This document shows positions 33,412 through 42,677 of a DNA stretch of 64,000 nt, piece by piece (positions within the stretch are counted from its first letter, which is position 1; each line of letters begins with the position of its first letter). The notes under the pieces are model-generated. The model searched no databases, was not told the DNA's origin, and saw only the letters and a list, made by a program, of their open reading frames with translations. This stretch comes from Anaerolineales bacterium (GTDB lineage Bacteria > Chloroflexota > Anaerolineae > Anaerolineales > Villigracilaceae): NCBI GenBank assembly GCA_016934715.1, contig JAFGSI010000064.1, positions 21,861-85,860 on the forward strand. The letters are read 5' to 3'. The translations under genes and the position numbers were made by a program.

Positions 33412-33426
33412 GGTCCAGACGAATTG

Positions 33427-33461
33427 GACGGGATAGAGGCTTGCCCTATCCCGTCTTTTTT
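33427..33461 (+). terminator. Intrinsic terminator after PFOR
   Basis: GACGGGATAG (33427-33436) pairs with CTATCCCGTC (33446-33455), followed by TTTTTT (33456-33461). It may attenuate rather than abolish read-through into the DHOD-like gene 31 nt later. Confidence 0.9.
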
Positions 33462-33491
33462 ATTATCATTGTACAGAGAGGAGAATGCATT

Positions 33492-34493
33492 ATGGGAGAC
33501 CTGACGACAACTTATCTTGGCATGAATCTCAAGAACCCGCTGGTGGCTTCGGCTTCGCCACTCTCCGAAAAGGTGGAAACCGTTCAGAAGCTGGAACAGG
33601 CAGGCATTGCGGCCGTGGTCATGTACTCGCTGTTCGAAGAACAGGCGATCCACGAAAGCCTCGAGCTGGACCATTTTCTTTTCGCCGGTACAGAGATCTC
33701 CCCAGAAATCGGCACGATTTACTCGCAGACCGGGAAGTACACCCTCCAGCCGGAAGCCTATGTCGAAACCCTGGGGAAGCTCAAACAGGCTGTCGGCATC
33801 CCGGTGATCGGCAGCCTGAACGGCGTCTCGAGCGGCGGCTGGATCAAGTATGCCCAGAAAATCGAGGCCGCCGGCGCCGATGCCCTGGAATTAAACCTGT
33901 ATTACCTGCCCACCGATCCGGATCTCTCGGCAGCCCAGATCGAAGAGAATTACCTGAAACTCGTCGGGGATGTGCGCAAGAGCATCCAGATCCCGCTGGC
34001 GGTAAAGCTCAGCCCGTTCTTCAGCGCCCTGCCCAACATGGCCAAACGCCTGGTCGAGGCGGGAGCCGATGGCCTGGTGCTCTTCAACCGCTTCTACCAG
34101 CCCGATCTCGATCTGGAGGCACTGGAGGTCGTTCCGAATCTGACCCTGAGCACGTCCGCCGAAATACGCCTGCCGCTGCGCTGGATCGCCCTGCTCTACG
34201 GGCGCATCCGGGCCGATCTGGCCCTGACCAGCGGTGTGCATACCGCCGAGGACGTCCTCAAGGCCATGATGGCAGGCGCCAGCGCAACGATGGTGGCTTC
34301 GGTCCTGCTGGAGAAGGGGATCGACCACATTCCAACCATTCTGACGGGCATCGACCTGTGGATGAGCCAGAACGAATACGAATCCATCCAGCAGATGAAA
34401 GGGAGCCTGAGCCAGCAATCGGTTGCCGAACCAGCTGCCTTTGAACGGGCCAACTACATGAAGGTGCTCAACTCTTTCCGCTCCCTGCCCTGA
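33492..34493 (+). CDS. Dihydroorotate dehydrogenase-like flavoprotein
   Basis: 333 residues of the FMN-binding TIM-barrel type related to PyrD. The opening DLTTTYLGMNLKNPLVASASPLS, IPVIGSLNGVSSGGWI, ALELNLYYLPTDP and IPLAVKLSPFFS are typical of the DHOD-like proteins commonly encoded beside pyruvate:ferredoxin oxidoreductase. The ATG at 33492 follows AGAGAGGAG. It is unlikely to be the main pyrimidine enzyme; a role with PFOR electron flow is suggested by repeated genomic pairing, but remains inference. Confidence 0.88.
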   Translation: MGDLTTTYLGMNLKNPLVASASPLSEKVETVQKLEQAGIAAVVMYSLFEEQAIHESLELDHFLFAGTEISPEIGTIYSQTGKYTLQPEAYVETLGKLKQAVGIPVIGSLNGVSSGGWIKYAQKIEAAGADALELNLYYLPTDPDLSAAQIEENYLKLVGDVRKSIQIPLAVKLSPFFSALPNMAKRLVEAGADGLVLFNRFYQPDLDLEALEVVPNLTLSTSAEIRLPLRWIALLYGRIRADLALTSGVHTAEDVLKAMMAGASATMVASVLLEKGIDHIPTILTGIDLWMSQNEYESIQQMKGSLSQQSVAEPAAFERANYMKVLNSFRSLP

Positions 34494-34515
34494 CCAGTTC
34501 CGGTGAGCGAATCAC

Positions 34516-34545
34516 AAGCCCCTGCATAAACAAGTGCAGGGGCTT
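34516..34545. terminator. Bidirectional terminator between convergent genes
   Basis: AAGCCCCTGCA (34516-34526) pairs perfectly with TGCAGGGGCTT (34535-34545) around an 8-nt loop. It lies between the convergent DHOD-like and infA genes. Confidence 0.75.
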
Positions 34546-34575
34546 CCTTCGTCAATAAGTGCGGAACGGAACTGG

Positions 34576-34830
34576 CTACTCGCTGCTCGGTTCTGCATCA
34601 GCATTGGTTCTTCGGTAGCGGTACGTGATGCGTCCACGGCTCAAATCATAAGGGGACATATCGACCTTGACCCGGTCCCCGAGCAGGATGCGAATGTAAT
34701 ACTTGCGCATCTTGCCGGACAGGTAGGCCAGGACCTCGTGCCCGTTGTCGATCCGGACCCGGAACTGGGTCCCGGGCAACGCTTCGATCACCGTCCCCTC
34801 GACCTGGATCTTATCTTCATCTTTCGCCAT
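34576..34830 (-). CDS. infA: Translation initiation factor IF-1
   Basis: 84 residues: [20 protein letters not shown], then [47 protein letters not shown], all IF-1 hallmarks (S1/OB fold binding the 30S A site). GGAGGTG lies about 3-4 bases upstream of the ATG. It carries a ~12-residue C-terminal extension ending NADAEPSSE beyond the usual 72 residues. It is cotranscribed with rpsU. Confidence 0.97.
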   Translation of the reverse strand: MAKDEDKIQVEGTVIEALPGTQFRVRIDNGHEVLAYLSGKMRKYYIRILLGDRVKVDMSPYDLSRGRITYRYRRTNADAEPSSE

Positions 34831-34868
34831 ACACACCTCCAGTCCGGCCCGCAGGGAGCTGACTGATA

Positions 34869-35066
34869 CTAATCGGAGTCCTTCGTCTGGCGCCGCTTGT
34901 AGCGGCGCACAGCCTTCTTCGCCTCCATACGGCGCTGTTCGCTCTTGGAGATAAACCAGCGCTTGCGGCGTATCGTACTCAATACCCCGCTCTTGACGAC
35001 CTTCTTGCGGAAGCGCTTGAGCAGTTGATCCTGGGATTCGTTGTTGCGCAAGTTCACGCTCGTCAT
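34869..35066 (-). CDS. rpsU: 30S ribosomal protein S21
   Basis: 65 residues, very basic: [20 protein letters not shown], then [20 protein letters not shown] and RRYKRRQ, all matching S21. AAGGAGGTG precedes the ATG. It lies 38 nt upstream of infA, a compact translation-factor operon. Confidence 0.96.
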   Translation of the reverse strand: MTSVNLRNNESQDQLLKRFRKKVVKSGVLSTIRRKRWFISKSEQRRMEAKKAVRRYKRRQTKDSD

Positions 35067-35251
35067 CTACCTCACCTCCTTCCATTGGGAGGGTCCGGCA
35101 TAAAAAAATCGGCTCTTCACAGATTCAGCCGAGGATACCCACAAAGACTCGCAATGGATACAACCAGTGAGAATTTGTCGCTGCACACTCCTTGATTGCC
35201 GAATGGACAAATAATGAAGGCAATCTTTTTGGCTGGGCTGTGAACGGCGCT

Positions 35252-35280
35252 ATTATACTATACAACCCGGACAATGGAAA
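35252..35280 (-). promoter_or_regulatory. Probable promoter of rpsU-infA
   Basis: On the minus strand TTTCCA (35280-35275), a 17-nt spacer and a perfect TATAAT (35257-35252). This lies in a 314-nt gene-free stretch (35067-35380) in which the only other structure seen is the hairpin at 35331-35360. Confidence 0.55.
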
Positions 35281-35330
35281 GTGGTTTTCAAGCCTGCCTG
35301 CGACAGGACCCGATCTCGAAAGAACGCGAA

Positions 35331-35360
35331 CAAGGAGCGCGGTGGTCTCCGCGCTCCTTG
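35331..35360 (-). terminator. Terminator-like hairpin after the SUMF1 lipoprotein gene
   Basis: CAAGGAGCGCGG (35331-35342) pairs perfectly with CCGCGCTCCTTG (35349-35360) around a 6-nt loop. The minus-strand flank is moderately T-rich, and the gene ends at 35381. Confidence 0.6.
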
Positions 35361-35380
35361 TCGTGCTATCAACTTGAAGA

Positions 35381-37930
35381 TCAGGGCCCCGGGGGAGTAT
35401 AACAATGTTCCATCCAATCCGGCGGACCCTTGGTCCAGATACAGCCATTGGTCAGGCATGTACCTTGATCCAGGAAGTCTGGGCAGGTCGGTACTGGCGG
35501 CTCTTCGGGCGGCTCTTCAGGCGGCACTTCAGGCGGCACCTCGGTCCCGCAGGGCGGCACCCCAGCCACCCAGGCCGGGAAGTCGGCATAGTAGTTGCAG
35601 GTCAGGACTCCACCATCCGGGTGGAGGCACAGCTGCAATGTGCCGGGAGCGGCCGGGCGGAGCCCGGCGCAGTACAGCCGCCCGGGGATGGTCGGGTGGA
35701 CGTCGCAGGTGTAGCTCCCCACCTCATCCGTGGCCGAATAGGTATACGCCGCCCCGGGCACCAGCCAGTCCAGGCCCGTATCGACGATGAAGTAGATCCT
35801 GGTCTCGTCGTGGCAGCCGATTGCCGCGATCCGCCAGCTGTCCCCCGCCCCTGGCGGGACCTCACCGGGACAATCCGCAACGGCTACCGCCCCGTCATAA
35901 CAATCGCCGCCGGCCAGACAGAATGTGATCTCCGTTATATCTCCGGGTGCCCCCGGTACTCCAGGGCAAACGTACCAGCCGCCACCCCAATCGGAACAGG
36001 TGATCGGAACGCCGCCCGCATCTCCCGAGACGATCGGGTCCGTGAAGGGCCAGATGTGAATGCTGGCCGCAGCCGCATCCGGCGGATGGCAATAAGAATC
36101 GATGGCGAACCCGATATCGGGATCCTCATCCGCGCAGTCTGGAACCGGCACAATCGCCGTTTCACAGCCGAAGTCGGTAAAGCATGCCTCGACCTCCACA
36201 TCCGTCCCGGGCGCTCCTGGCAGGTCCCCACAGATCTGCACTCCGGGTGCCATCCCGATGCAGGCCAGCGGCACCCCGCCGACCGAGGCGCTCTCGAGGC
36301 CGGTGCTGCCAGGGGGATAGTCGATGCGCACCACCGGATGGAGACCCTCGAAGCAATACGAGGAATAATGGGACAGCAGGGGCTCCACCGGGCAGTCGTC
36401 CCGGACCGGGATCATCGCCCCGAACATGACCTCTTCTCCGCTGCCGGAGACGAAACCATGCAGGTAGAAGTCGTAGTGAATCCCGTCGCGCAAGTCGGGT
36501 GCGGTGCAGCGCAGTTCCGTCCCAGAAACAACGACGCAGGGGATATCGATGCCGCTGATGCGAGCGGTATCCCAGTTGATCGCCGGGTCGGCAATGAACG
36601 TAACCGTGAACAGGCCATCCACCGGGCAGTCCAAGATAGTGGTGACCCCCAAGGGAAGCATGACCTCACCGCAGTCAACCGGTTTGTGCCCGATCAGATC
36701 CACGCAGCCGCTGGCCAAGGCATGCTCCCAGCAGAGCGTGTAGGGGGCCGAGTCGCCAAAGCCGTCAAAGCCGGGCGGGGGGAAGCCGGAGCAGTTTAAC
36801 ATGCCCAGCACAGGATCATAAACGCAGTCAAAAGGAACACCGCCCACGGATACCGACCAGGTCGTGGGATCGACAGACGATTCTGCCTCAACGCTGAAGT
36901 GGATCCGTCCAGCCAGGTCCGGGCAGGTAAATGTGCCAGACGCTCCTCCAACCCACCATGGCGGGTCACCCCCCGGCTCCTCGACATGCTCGCCGCCTCC
37001 GTCCAGAGGGCTGGGCGGGACATGCTCGTGGCGCTCCTCGGCATCCAGGTACTCTTCCGGGAAGGTCTCCTGCAGGGCCACGCAGCGGAAGCCGACATCG
37101 TCATAGGAGCGGTAGGGATTGGCCCCCAAGCGGGCCGCCGTCCGCATCTGGACCGGCTCGGAGTACAACCCGCCCCCGCGCACCACCTTGACTTCGCCCA
37201 CGTAGGGACCCAGCGGGTTGTTCAGCGGGGAGAGAACGTAGTAATCATCGTCGTACCAGTCGTGGACCCATTCCCAGACGTTGCCCGACATGTCCCAGAC
37301 CCCCTCGGGGCTGTTGCCGTTGGCATGCGAGCCCACGGCGGCCGTATCCGGCGGCACCAGGCAGCCGAACATGTTGGTCCGGTCGCAGGTCGGATCCTCG
37401 CTGCCCCATGGGTAACGCAGGCTCTCGGCCCCGCGTGAGGCCAGCTCCCACTCGGCCTCGGTCGGCAGGCGGCCGTTCGCCCAGCGGCAGTACCCGCGGG
37501 CCATGACATAGTCGACACCCACCACCGGGTGGTCGGCGAAGGCCGGGTCAGCATAATGGCTCGTCGGGCCGCTGTCGAGCACCTGGACATCCGCACAGGC
37601 CCCGGCGGCGACGCACTCGGCGTACATGGCATTGGTGACTTCGTGGGTGTAGATATAGAAACTGCCAAGTGTCACCTGGTGGCGGGGAAACTCGTCCGCA
37701 TCGGCCTGGGCATCGACCGCATCGCTGCCCATCCAGAAGGTCGCCCCTGGGATCAGGATCGTCTCGGCCCCATCCGTGTTGGTCGGACCGGTGGGCTGGT
37801 CCCCGGTCCCGCCGGTTCCAGGTGCCCCGGTGCTGCCTTCGGCTTCGAAGCCTGGCAGATTGCATCCTGCAATCGCAAACAGGGTGAACAAGACAGTCCC
37901 CCAAAATAAATATTTCGCAGTCTTACGCAT
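35381..37930 (-). CDS. Large lipoprotein: SUMF1-fold domain plus Cys-rich repeats
   Basis: 849 residues. A lipoprotein signal ends in AIAGC (Cys23), then a Gly/Thr-rich linker. Residues ~50-290 form a SUMF1/FGE-type domain (IPGATFWMGSDAVDAQADAD, RLPTEAEWELASRG, WDMSGNVWEWVHDWYDDDYY split, ending DVGFRC). The two catalytic cysteines of formylglycine-generating enzyme are absent from the segment following VVRGGGL, so it is not expected to make formylglycine. Residues ~330-780 hold five cysteine-rich repeats of ~85-95 residues with the recurring SVGGVP--C pattern, and the tail has an EVPPEEPPEEPP stretch and another Cys cluster. It is likely a cell-surface protein. GGGAGGG precedes the ATG at 37930. 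Confidence 0.85.
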   Translation of the reverse strand: MRKTAKYLFWGTVLFTLFAIAGCNLPGFEAEGSTGAPGTGGTGDQPTGPTNTDGAETILIPGATFWMGSDAVDAQADADEFPRHQVTLGSFYIYTHEVTNAMYAECVAAGACADVQVLDSGPTSHYADPAFADHPVVGVDYVMARGYCRWANGRLPTEAEWELASRGAESLRYPWGSEDPTCDRTNMFGCLVPPDTAAVGSHANGNSPEGVWDMSGNVWEWVHDWYDDDYYVLSPLNNPLGPYVGEVKVVRGGGLYSEPVQMRTAARLGANPYRSYDDVGFRCVALQETFPEEYLDAEERHEHVPPSPLDGGGEHVEEPGGDPPWWVGGASGTFTCPDLAGRIHFSVEAESSVDPTTWSVSVGGVPFDCVYDPVLGMLNCSGFPPPGFDGFGDSAPYTLCWEHALASGCVDLIGHKPVDCGEVMLPLGVTTILDCPVDGLFTVTFIADPAINWDTARISGIDIPCVVVSGTELRCTAPDLRDGIHYDFYLHGFVSGSGEEVMFGAMIPVRDDCPVEPLLSHYSSYCFEGLHPVVRIDYPPGSTGLESASVGGVPLACIGMAPGVQICGDLPGAPGTDVEVEACFTDFGCETAIVPVPDCADEDPDIGFAIDSYCHPPDAAAASIHIWPFTDPIVSGDAGGVPITCSDWGGGWYVCPGVPGAPGDITEITFCLAGGDCYDGAVAVADCPGEVPPGAGDSWRIAAIGCHDETRIYFIVDTGLDWLVPGAAYTYSATDEVGSYTCDVHPTIPGRLYCAGLRPAAPGTLQLCLHPDGGVLTCNYYADFPAWVAGVPPCGTEVPPEVPPEEPPEEPPVPTCPDFLDQGTCLTNGCIWTKGPPDWMEHCYTPPGP

Positions 37931-38601
37931 GATACCCTCCCATCTCTTGAATGAGTCTTGGCCACGCCAAGCCAAACCTATTATACGGGAGTCACAGGAG
38001 GGGTTGTATCGTACAGAACTCCCCCGTACTTAAGGGTTAATCGTCTGAGCGTTGTATTTTGGGAGAATGTCTCATAGAAGGATGGAAAAGGAAGTTGATA
38101 AAATAACCAGCGTGTGTTTCTTTGAGGGCGATAAAACCGTACCAGGAAAGGTGACACGATGACTGGCCCAACGAGAGCATTGAAGGAATATCTGCACAAG
38201 CTCGGATTGGACTGCGACCAGGACTTTCTGCGCATAAACTGTGCCATCCCCAATCCCGGATCACGGCCGAGGCCGTACCGTTACCGCTGGCTCCAGTGCA
38301 TTGCCGTTCATGACATCCTTCATGAGCGCAGGGCGAATTTCCACCATTGACTGAGACGCTAACACCAATTTCGTGCCGCTGGATCGATGAGCGGCAGTGG
38401 AACCATGGAAAGTGCATGCAACCGAATTGGTACGCAGCGGCTTACACTATCAGGCGTTCAAGGAACGGTGACAGGCGCAGCCCAAACTGCCAAAGCCGGG
38501 CTGTTTGGCTCAGCGGCCAGCGGCAAGCCCTTTGCAATCTGCGCGAAGCCCTTCCTTTGGCTGCCTGACAACTTTTGTGTGCCCGCTAGCGCTGAGTTAT
38601 C
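37931..38601. other. 671-nt region without a convincing gene
   Basis: A TATAAT box on the minus strand (37985-37980) may drive the SUMF1 lipoprotein gene, though the matching -35 is weak. The rest holds only short frames of no recognised family and one possible transposase fragment at 38159-38221. Composition is less GC-rich and codon-like structure is absent. The consensus promoter of the ABC exporter follows at 38602. Confidence 0.5.
38159..38221 (+). pseudogene. Possible remnant of an IS256-type transposase N-terminus
   Basis: An ATG at 38159, preceded by GGAAAGG, opens a 63-codon frame whose first residues, LKEYLHKLGLDCDQDFLR, resemble the N-terminus of IS256-family transposases. Similarity ends there and the remaining residues match nothing I know. 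It could be a truncated relic or coincidence. Confidence 0.25.
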
Positions 38602-38630
38602 TTGACACCTCCCCCTCCTGATGGTACAGT
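38602..38630 (+). promoter_or_regulatory. Promoter of the ABC-2 exporter operon
   Basis: A perfect TTGACA (38602-38607), 17-nt spacer and TACAGT (38625-38630), giving a leader of about 70 nt before the ATG at 38709. Confidence 0.8.
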
Positions 38631-38708
38631 ATGAATCGGCAGTCAGCAAGCCACCCAGGTCCGGCTGCCTGTTTTTTTACCACCACAGAACAATACAGGA
38701 GAGGTGCT

Positions 38709-39581
38709 ATGAGCATCATTGAGGTCAACCACCTGACCAAGTACTATGGGAAATCGCGTGGCATCGTGGATGTTTCCTTCAACGTGGAGGAAGGCGAGAT
38801 CTTCGGTTTCATTGGCCCCAACGGGGCCGGGAAATCGACCACCATCCGCCTGTTCCTCTCCCTGATCTACCCGACCAAGGGGGAGGCCAGGATTTTCGGG
38901 AAAGATTGCATCACGTTCGGCCCCGAGATCCGGCAAGAGATCGGCTACCTGCCTTCCGAGGTCTTCTATTACGAAGGCATGAAGGTCCTCGACCTGCTCA
39001 AGTACTCGGCCAGCTTCTACAAGAAGGACTGCACCCAGCGGATGCAAGAACTTGCGGACTTGATGGAACTGGACTTGAAGAGAAGGATCAGCGACCTTTC
39101 CTATGGCAACAAGAAAAAGGTTGGTATCGTACAAGGGCTCCTGCACCAGCCGAAACTCATTGTCCTGGATGAACCGACTGCCGGCCTCGACCCATTGATG
39201 CAGCATAAATTCTTTAATCTCATCCGGGAGGAAAACAAGCGCGGCGCGACCGTGTTCTTCTCCTCGCACATCCTGGGCGAAGTGCAGCGGCTGTGCAATC
39301 GGGTGGCGATCATCAAGGAAGGCAGCATCATTGCCATCCAGGATATCAAGACCCTGCAGAAGGATAATTACAAAAAGATCCGGGTGACCGCAGATGGTCT
39401 CGATGAAAAGCGCTTCCAAGTCGAAGGCGTCACCGAGCTCGGAAAAGAGAACGGCACGGTCAGTCTCTTCTACAAGGGCGATATCAACGTGCTCGTCCAA
39501 TTGATCGGCAGCAGGAAGATCACCGACCTGACCGTCGAAGACCTGACCCTCGAAGAGATTTTCATGCACTATTATGAATAG
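38709..39581 (+). CDS. ABC-2 exporter ATP-binding protein
   Basis: 290 residues: Walker A GPNGAGKSTT (~37-46), signature LSYGNKKK (a common variant of LSGGQ in this class), Walker B LIVLDEPTAGLD and H-loop FFSSHIL. The type is that of CcmA/NatA/bacitracin-exporter ATPases. AGGAGAGGTG precedes the ATG at 38709. The next two genes encode its membrane partners. The substrate is unknown; antibiotic or peptide export is common in the class. Confidence 0.92.
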   Translation: MSIIEVNHLTKYYGKSRGIVDVSFNVEEGEIFGFIGPNGAGKSTTIRLFLSLIYPTKGEARIFGKDCITFGPEIRQEIGYLPSEVFYYEGMKVLDLLKYSASFYKKDCTQRMQELADLMELDLKRRISDLSYGNKKKVGIVQGLLHQPKLIVLDEPTAGLDPLMQHKFFNLIREENKRGATVFFSSHILGEVQRLCNRVAIIKEGSIIAIQDIKTLQKDNYKKIRVTADGLDEKRFQVEGVTELGKENGTVSLFYKGDINVLVQLIGSRKITDLTVEDLTLEEIFMHYYE

Positions 39582-39590
39582 GGGATGAAG

Positions 39591-40394
39591 ATGAACATCT
39601 ATGTGCATGAATTCAAAACCAAATTGAAGTCCGCTCTGACCTGGTCGGGATCGATCGCACTTCTGATCCTGGTCTTCATGTCCATGTTCCAGGTCTTTGC
39701 CGCCGATGCTGCCATGGTGACGGACTTAATGAACAGCTTTCCGGAGGAATTACTGATCGCCTTCGGGATGACGGACATGGACTGGTCGACCATCCTGGGT
39801 TTTTTCGGGCTGGTCTTCACCTTTAGCCAGATCTGCCTGGCAATCCAGGCTGCCAATTACGGGGTCGGCCTGGTCTCGATCGAGGAGACCGAGTGGACGG
39901 CCGATTTCCTGCTCTCCAAGCCGGTCGGGCGCACGCAGATCATGACCAGCAAACTGCTAGCGGCCATTACCAGCCTGGCAATCACGCAGGCGGTCGTCTG
40001 GGCCAGCAGCTTTGCATTCCTTGCCATCTTTCGTGAGGGGCAGGACTACCAGGTCAAGTCCGTTGTGCTGCTCCTGCTCAGCATGATCGTCTTCCAGGTT
40101 TTCTTCCTGACGGTCGGGATGGCGATCTCGCTGCTGATGAAGCGGGTGCGGAATGTCCTGCCGATTTCCATGGCGCTGGTCTTTGGTCTGTACATCCTGA
40201 ACGCCTTTGGCGGCATGGTCGGGGAGGAGAGTCTGGAGATCCTATCACCATTCAAGCACTTCGCTCCCAGCTATATCATCAAGCATACGACCTGGGATTG
40301 GCCGCTGGTGATGATCAGCGTGACCTTGATCGTTGTCTCCATGGTCGGAAGCTATATGCTGTATGCACGCAGGAATATCCCCTCGGCGGTGTAA
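39591..40394 (+). CDS. ABC-2 type permease
   Basis: About 267 residues with six hydrophobic segments: a first helix at SGSIALLILVFMSMFQ, then FFGLVFTFSQICLAI, and a last helix at MISVTLIVVSMVGSYMLYA. The loop VSIEETEWTADFLLSKPVGRTQI is the conserved cytoplasmic segment of ABC-2 permeases (the same position in the next protein reads SKEERDRTVEFSLTLPVTRARL). ATG at 39591 with GGGG six bases upstream was preferred over ATG 39585. It forms the channel with the neighbouring permease. Confidence 0.88.
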   Translation: MNIYVHEFKTKLKSALTWSGSIALLILVFMSMFQVFAADAAMVTDLMNSFPEELLIAFGMTDMDWSTILGFFGLVFTFSQICLAIQAANYGVGLVSIEETEWTADFLLSKPVGRTQIMTSKLLAAITSLAITQAVVWASSFAFLAIFREGQDYQVKSVVLLLLSMIVFQVFFLTVGMAISLLMKRVRNVLPISMALVFGLYILNAFGGMVGEESLEILSPFKHFAPSYIIKHTTWDWPLVMISVTLIVVSMVGSYMLYARRNIPSAV

Positions 40395-40406
40395 GGAGAA
40401 GATGCG

Positions 40407-41201
40407 GTGAATATATTCCTTCGCGAACTGCGCTCGAACCTGAAATCCCTGCTCGTCTGGAGCGGCATTGTTGTTCTGTTCAGCCTGGTAGGTTTCTCGA
40501 AATTCTCGGCCTTCTATGAAAACCCCGAACTGACGGCCATCCTGGACAGCATGCCGCCGGCCGTTCTCTCCGCCCTCAGTATGAATGCCTTCAACCTGAC
40601 CACGGTGACCGGATTCTTCGGCATCATGATCCTGTATTTCAGCCTGATCCTGGCGATCGCAGCCGCGATGTGGGGCAGCGACATCATCTCGAAGGAAGAG
40701 CGCGATCGAACAGTCGAGTTCTCCCTGACCCTGCCGGTCACACGGGCCAGGCTGGTGACCGCCAAGACGGCCGCCGCGGCGGTGAACTGCCTCCTCCTGT
40801 TGCTTGTCACCTGGGGCATTACCCTGGTCAGCGCACAGAATTACCAACCGGACAGCCAATTCTACAGCTTTGTAGCCATCAGCATGCTGGCCTTCTTCTT
40901 GATGCAGATGATCTTCCTGGCACTGGGCATTTTCCTTGGTTGTGCGATGAAACGGCACAAGCGGGCTGGCTCCCTGGCCGTATCGATCCTGCTGGGCGCG
41001 TATTTCGTCTCGATCCTGGCCGGGTTGAGCGAGGACCTGGGGTTCCTGAGATACGTTTCTCCTTTCAAGTATTTCGATCCCGTCATGATGATGCGTGAGT
41101 CCAGGCTTGAGGTCACATTCGTATTGTTGTCAGTGGCCATTGTCGCTCTTCTTCTGGCCGGCGCGTATACAGCCTACGCCAGGCGAGACCTGTACATCTA
41201 G
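40407..41201 (+). CDS. ABC-2 type permease, second subunit
   Basis: 264 residues, six hydrophobic segments, starting at GTG 40407 with AAGGAG upstream: MNIFLRELRSNLKSLLVWSG. It is homologous to the preceding permease (same N-terminal pattern FxxELRSNLKSLLVWSG and a matching SKEERDRTVEF loop), so the exporter is probably a heterodimer of two related permeases with an ATPase dimer. It is 12 nt downstream of the first permease. A terminator-like hairpin follows. Confidence 0.88.
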   Translation: MNIFLRELRSNLKSLLVWSGIVVLFSLVGFSKFSAFYENPELTAILDSMPPAVLSALSMNAFNLTTVTGFFGIMILYFSLILAIAAAMWGSDIISKEERDRTVEFSLTLPVTRARLVTAKTAAAAVNCLLLLLVTWGITLVSAQNYQPDSQFYSFVAISMLAFFLMQMIFLALGIFLGCAMKRHKRAGSLAVSILLGAYFVSILAGLSEDLGFLRYVSPFKYFDPVMMMRESRLEVTFVLLSVAIVALLLAGAYTAYARRDLYI

Positions 41202-41226
41202 CCCGCCTTTCCGACACATGGAACAG

Positions 41227-41259
41227 AACGACACCTGGCTGAAGAGGTCAGGTGTCGTT
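41227..41259 (+). terminator. Terminator-like hairpin after the ABC-2 operon
   Basis: AACGACACCTG (41227-41237) pairs with CAGGTGTCGTT (41249-41259), 11 perfect pairs, without a long T run. The rest of the 274-nt gap to 41475 shows nothing else. Confidence 0.6.
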
Positions 41260-41475
41260 GGTGTCCTGTAGACATGGGGTTGCGCCAATCCTCGAACCTT
41301 GTCTACCCACCCCGTGCAGGCCATCGCGGCCAGTCCATACGCGAGATGGAGAGATCCATCGGATGCCTATGGTTGAGAAAACGATACTCTGTGAAGCCGC
41401 CAAATCGTTCGAATCTTCCGGGAATAGGATCTGGGGGATTTGGACGGCAAGTCCAAAGAACATTTCCTTCCGACG

Positions 41476-42405
41476 CTATGGATCTGATAGTGGATGCTGT
41501 TGAAAAAAGTTCCACATCGTTTGCGTGGCATTAATATCCTGGGTGGTATACCCGACAATGTCCTCCGGCATGGGCTCTCCACCCGGCCAGGCGTGCCCGC
41601 CGCCAGAGATGGTGTAGAAAACCACATCAGCATCACAGTTGGCGAATTGTACGCCGCGCACATCTCCGCTGCAAGGGATATCCACGGGTGTGCCGGCACA
41701 CCCATTGCGCTGAGCCAGGACATCGATCCATTCAGGGATGGCTGGAAACGGGATGTCAAAAGCATCGGACGGCCCCCCCCAATACGGGACAATCGGGTCC
41801 GCGGTCCCATGAAATACAACGATCGGCACCGGCCGGGACGGTTGACACGCCTCCCAGGAGAACAGGTAGGCGCCGGAAACCGTTCCAATGGCGGCAATGC
41901 GTTCGGACAATTCGCAGTACAGCACGAAAGACATGCCGCCGCCATTCGATAGCCCATTGACATACACGCGAGCCGGGTCGATGGTGAATTCACTTTCCAG
42001 CTTGTCGATCAAGTCAGAGAGAAAAGTAACATCCGGCGTCGGGCTGCTATCGCTGCCCGGTTCGCCGTGGGTGCGCCAGCGCAGCGGAAAATGTGTGCCG
42101 GCCGGATAGACGACAATGAAACCATGCTGATCAGCCAGGTCGTTCCAGTGACTGATCTGACTTTGATGAGCTGGCCATTCTCCATAACCATGGATACTGA
42201 TCACCAGCGGGGTGGGAACGGCAGGATTGTAAGTGTCGGGCACATACAACAAATAGGATCGTTCCTCGCCTGATGAACCCAGTGTGCCATTGGTGCGATT
42301 CAAAAGCAAGAAGGTAATGGGAACAAGCAGTATCAGGATCACCAACAGCACCCCCCAAAAACCACTCAATCGGATCAATCGTTTTTTCATTTGGGTGTGT
42401 TTCAT
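41476..42405 (-). CDS. PHB depolymerase-family esterase, membrane-anchored
   Basis: About 309 residues. One N-terminal hydrophobic helix (GVLLVILILLVPITFLLL) suggests a signal or anchor. The catalytic domain has RSYLLYVPDTYNP, PLVISIHGYGEW, the nucleophile elbow NGLSNGGGMS, acid loop FHGTADPIVPYWGG and His region SGGGHAWPGG, as in polyhydroxybutyrate depolymerase/feruloyl-esterase-like (LpqC) proteins. It would cleave extracellular esters. Starts at 42405 or 42390 are both possible; neither has a clear ribosome site. The reading frame is open further upstream but without coding character. Confidence 0.85.
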   Translation of the reverse strand: MKHTQMKKRLIRLSGFWGVLLVILILLVPITFLLLNRTNGTLGSSGEERSYLLYVPDTYNPAVPTPLVISIHGYGEWPAHQSQISHWNDLADQHGFIVVYPAGTHFPLRWRTHGEPGSDSSPTPDVTFLSDLIDKLESEFTIDPARVYVNGLSNGGGMSFVLYCELSERIAAIGTVSGAYLFSWEACQPSRPVPIVVFHGTADPIVPYWGGPSDAFDIPFPAIPEWIDVLAQRNGCAGTPVDIPCSGDVRGVQFANCDADVVFYTISGGGHAWPGGEPMPEDIVGYTTQDINATQTMWNFFQQHPLSDP

Positions 42406-42677
42406 TTGAGTTGAAACCCGCGAGAGTGTCTGAAAAGAGACAAAAGTGAGGAGGTCGGCAAACTTGCCGGATGACCAAATCACAACAAGTCTCCCCGGCC
42501 GCTCTCCATGATACCTGATGGCCGCCAATTCGACCATACATGCAGCTGAAGCATGGACTGGTCGTTCACGGATACACAGCTGGCGAGAGATACTGAATGG
42601 CATTTTTACATCCTGCAAACGGCTGTTCCTGGCGCCTACTGCCGACGGACCTGCCGCCCTGGCAAACGGTCTAGCAC

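Noticed and set aside
35381..37930. SUMF1-domain protein as a functional formylglycine-generating enzyme
   Set aside because: The catalytic cysteine pair is missing from the expected segment after VVRGG.
41400..41440. TTCGAATC motif as a tRNA T-loop
   Set aside because: No acceptor or anticodon stem could be paired around it.
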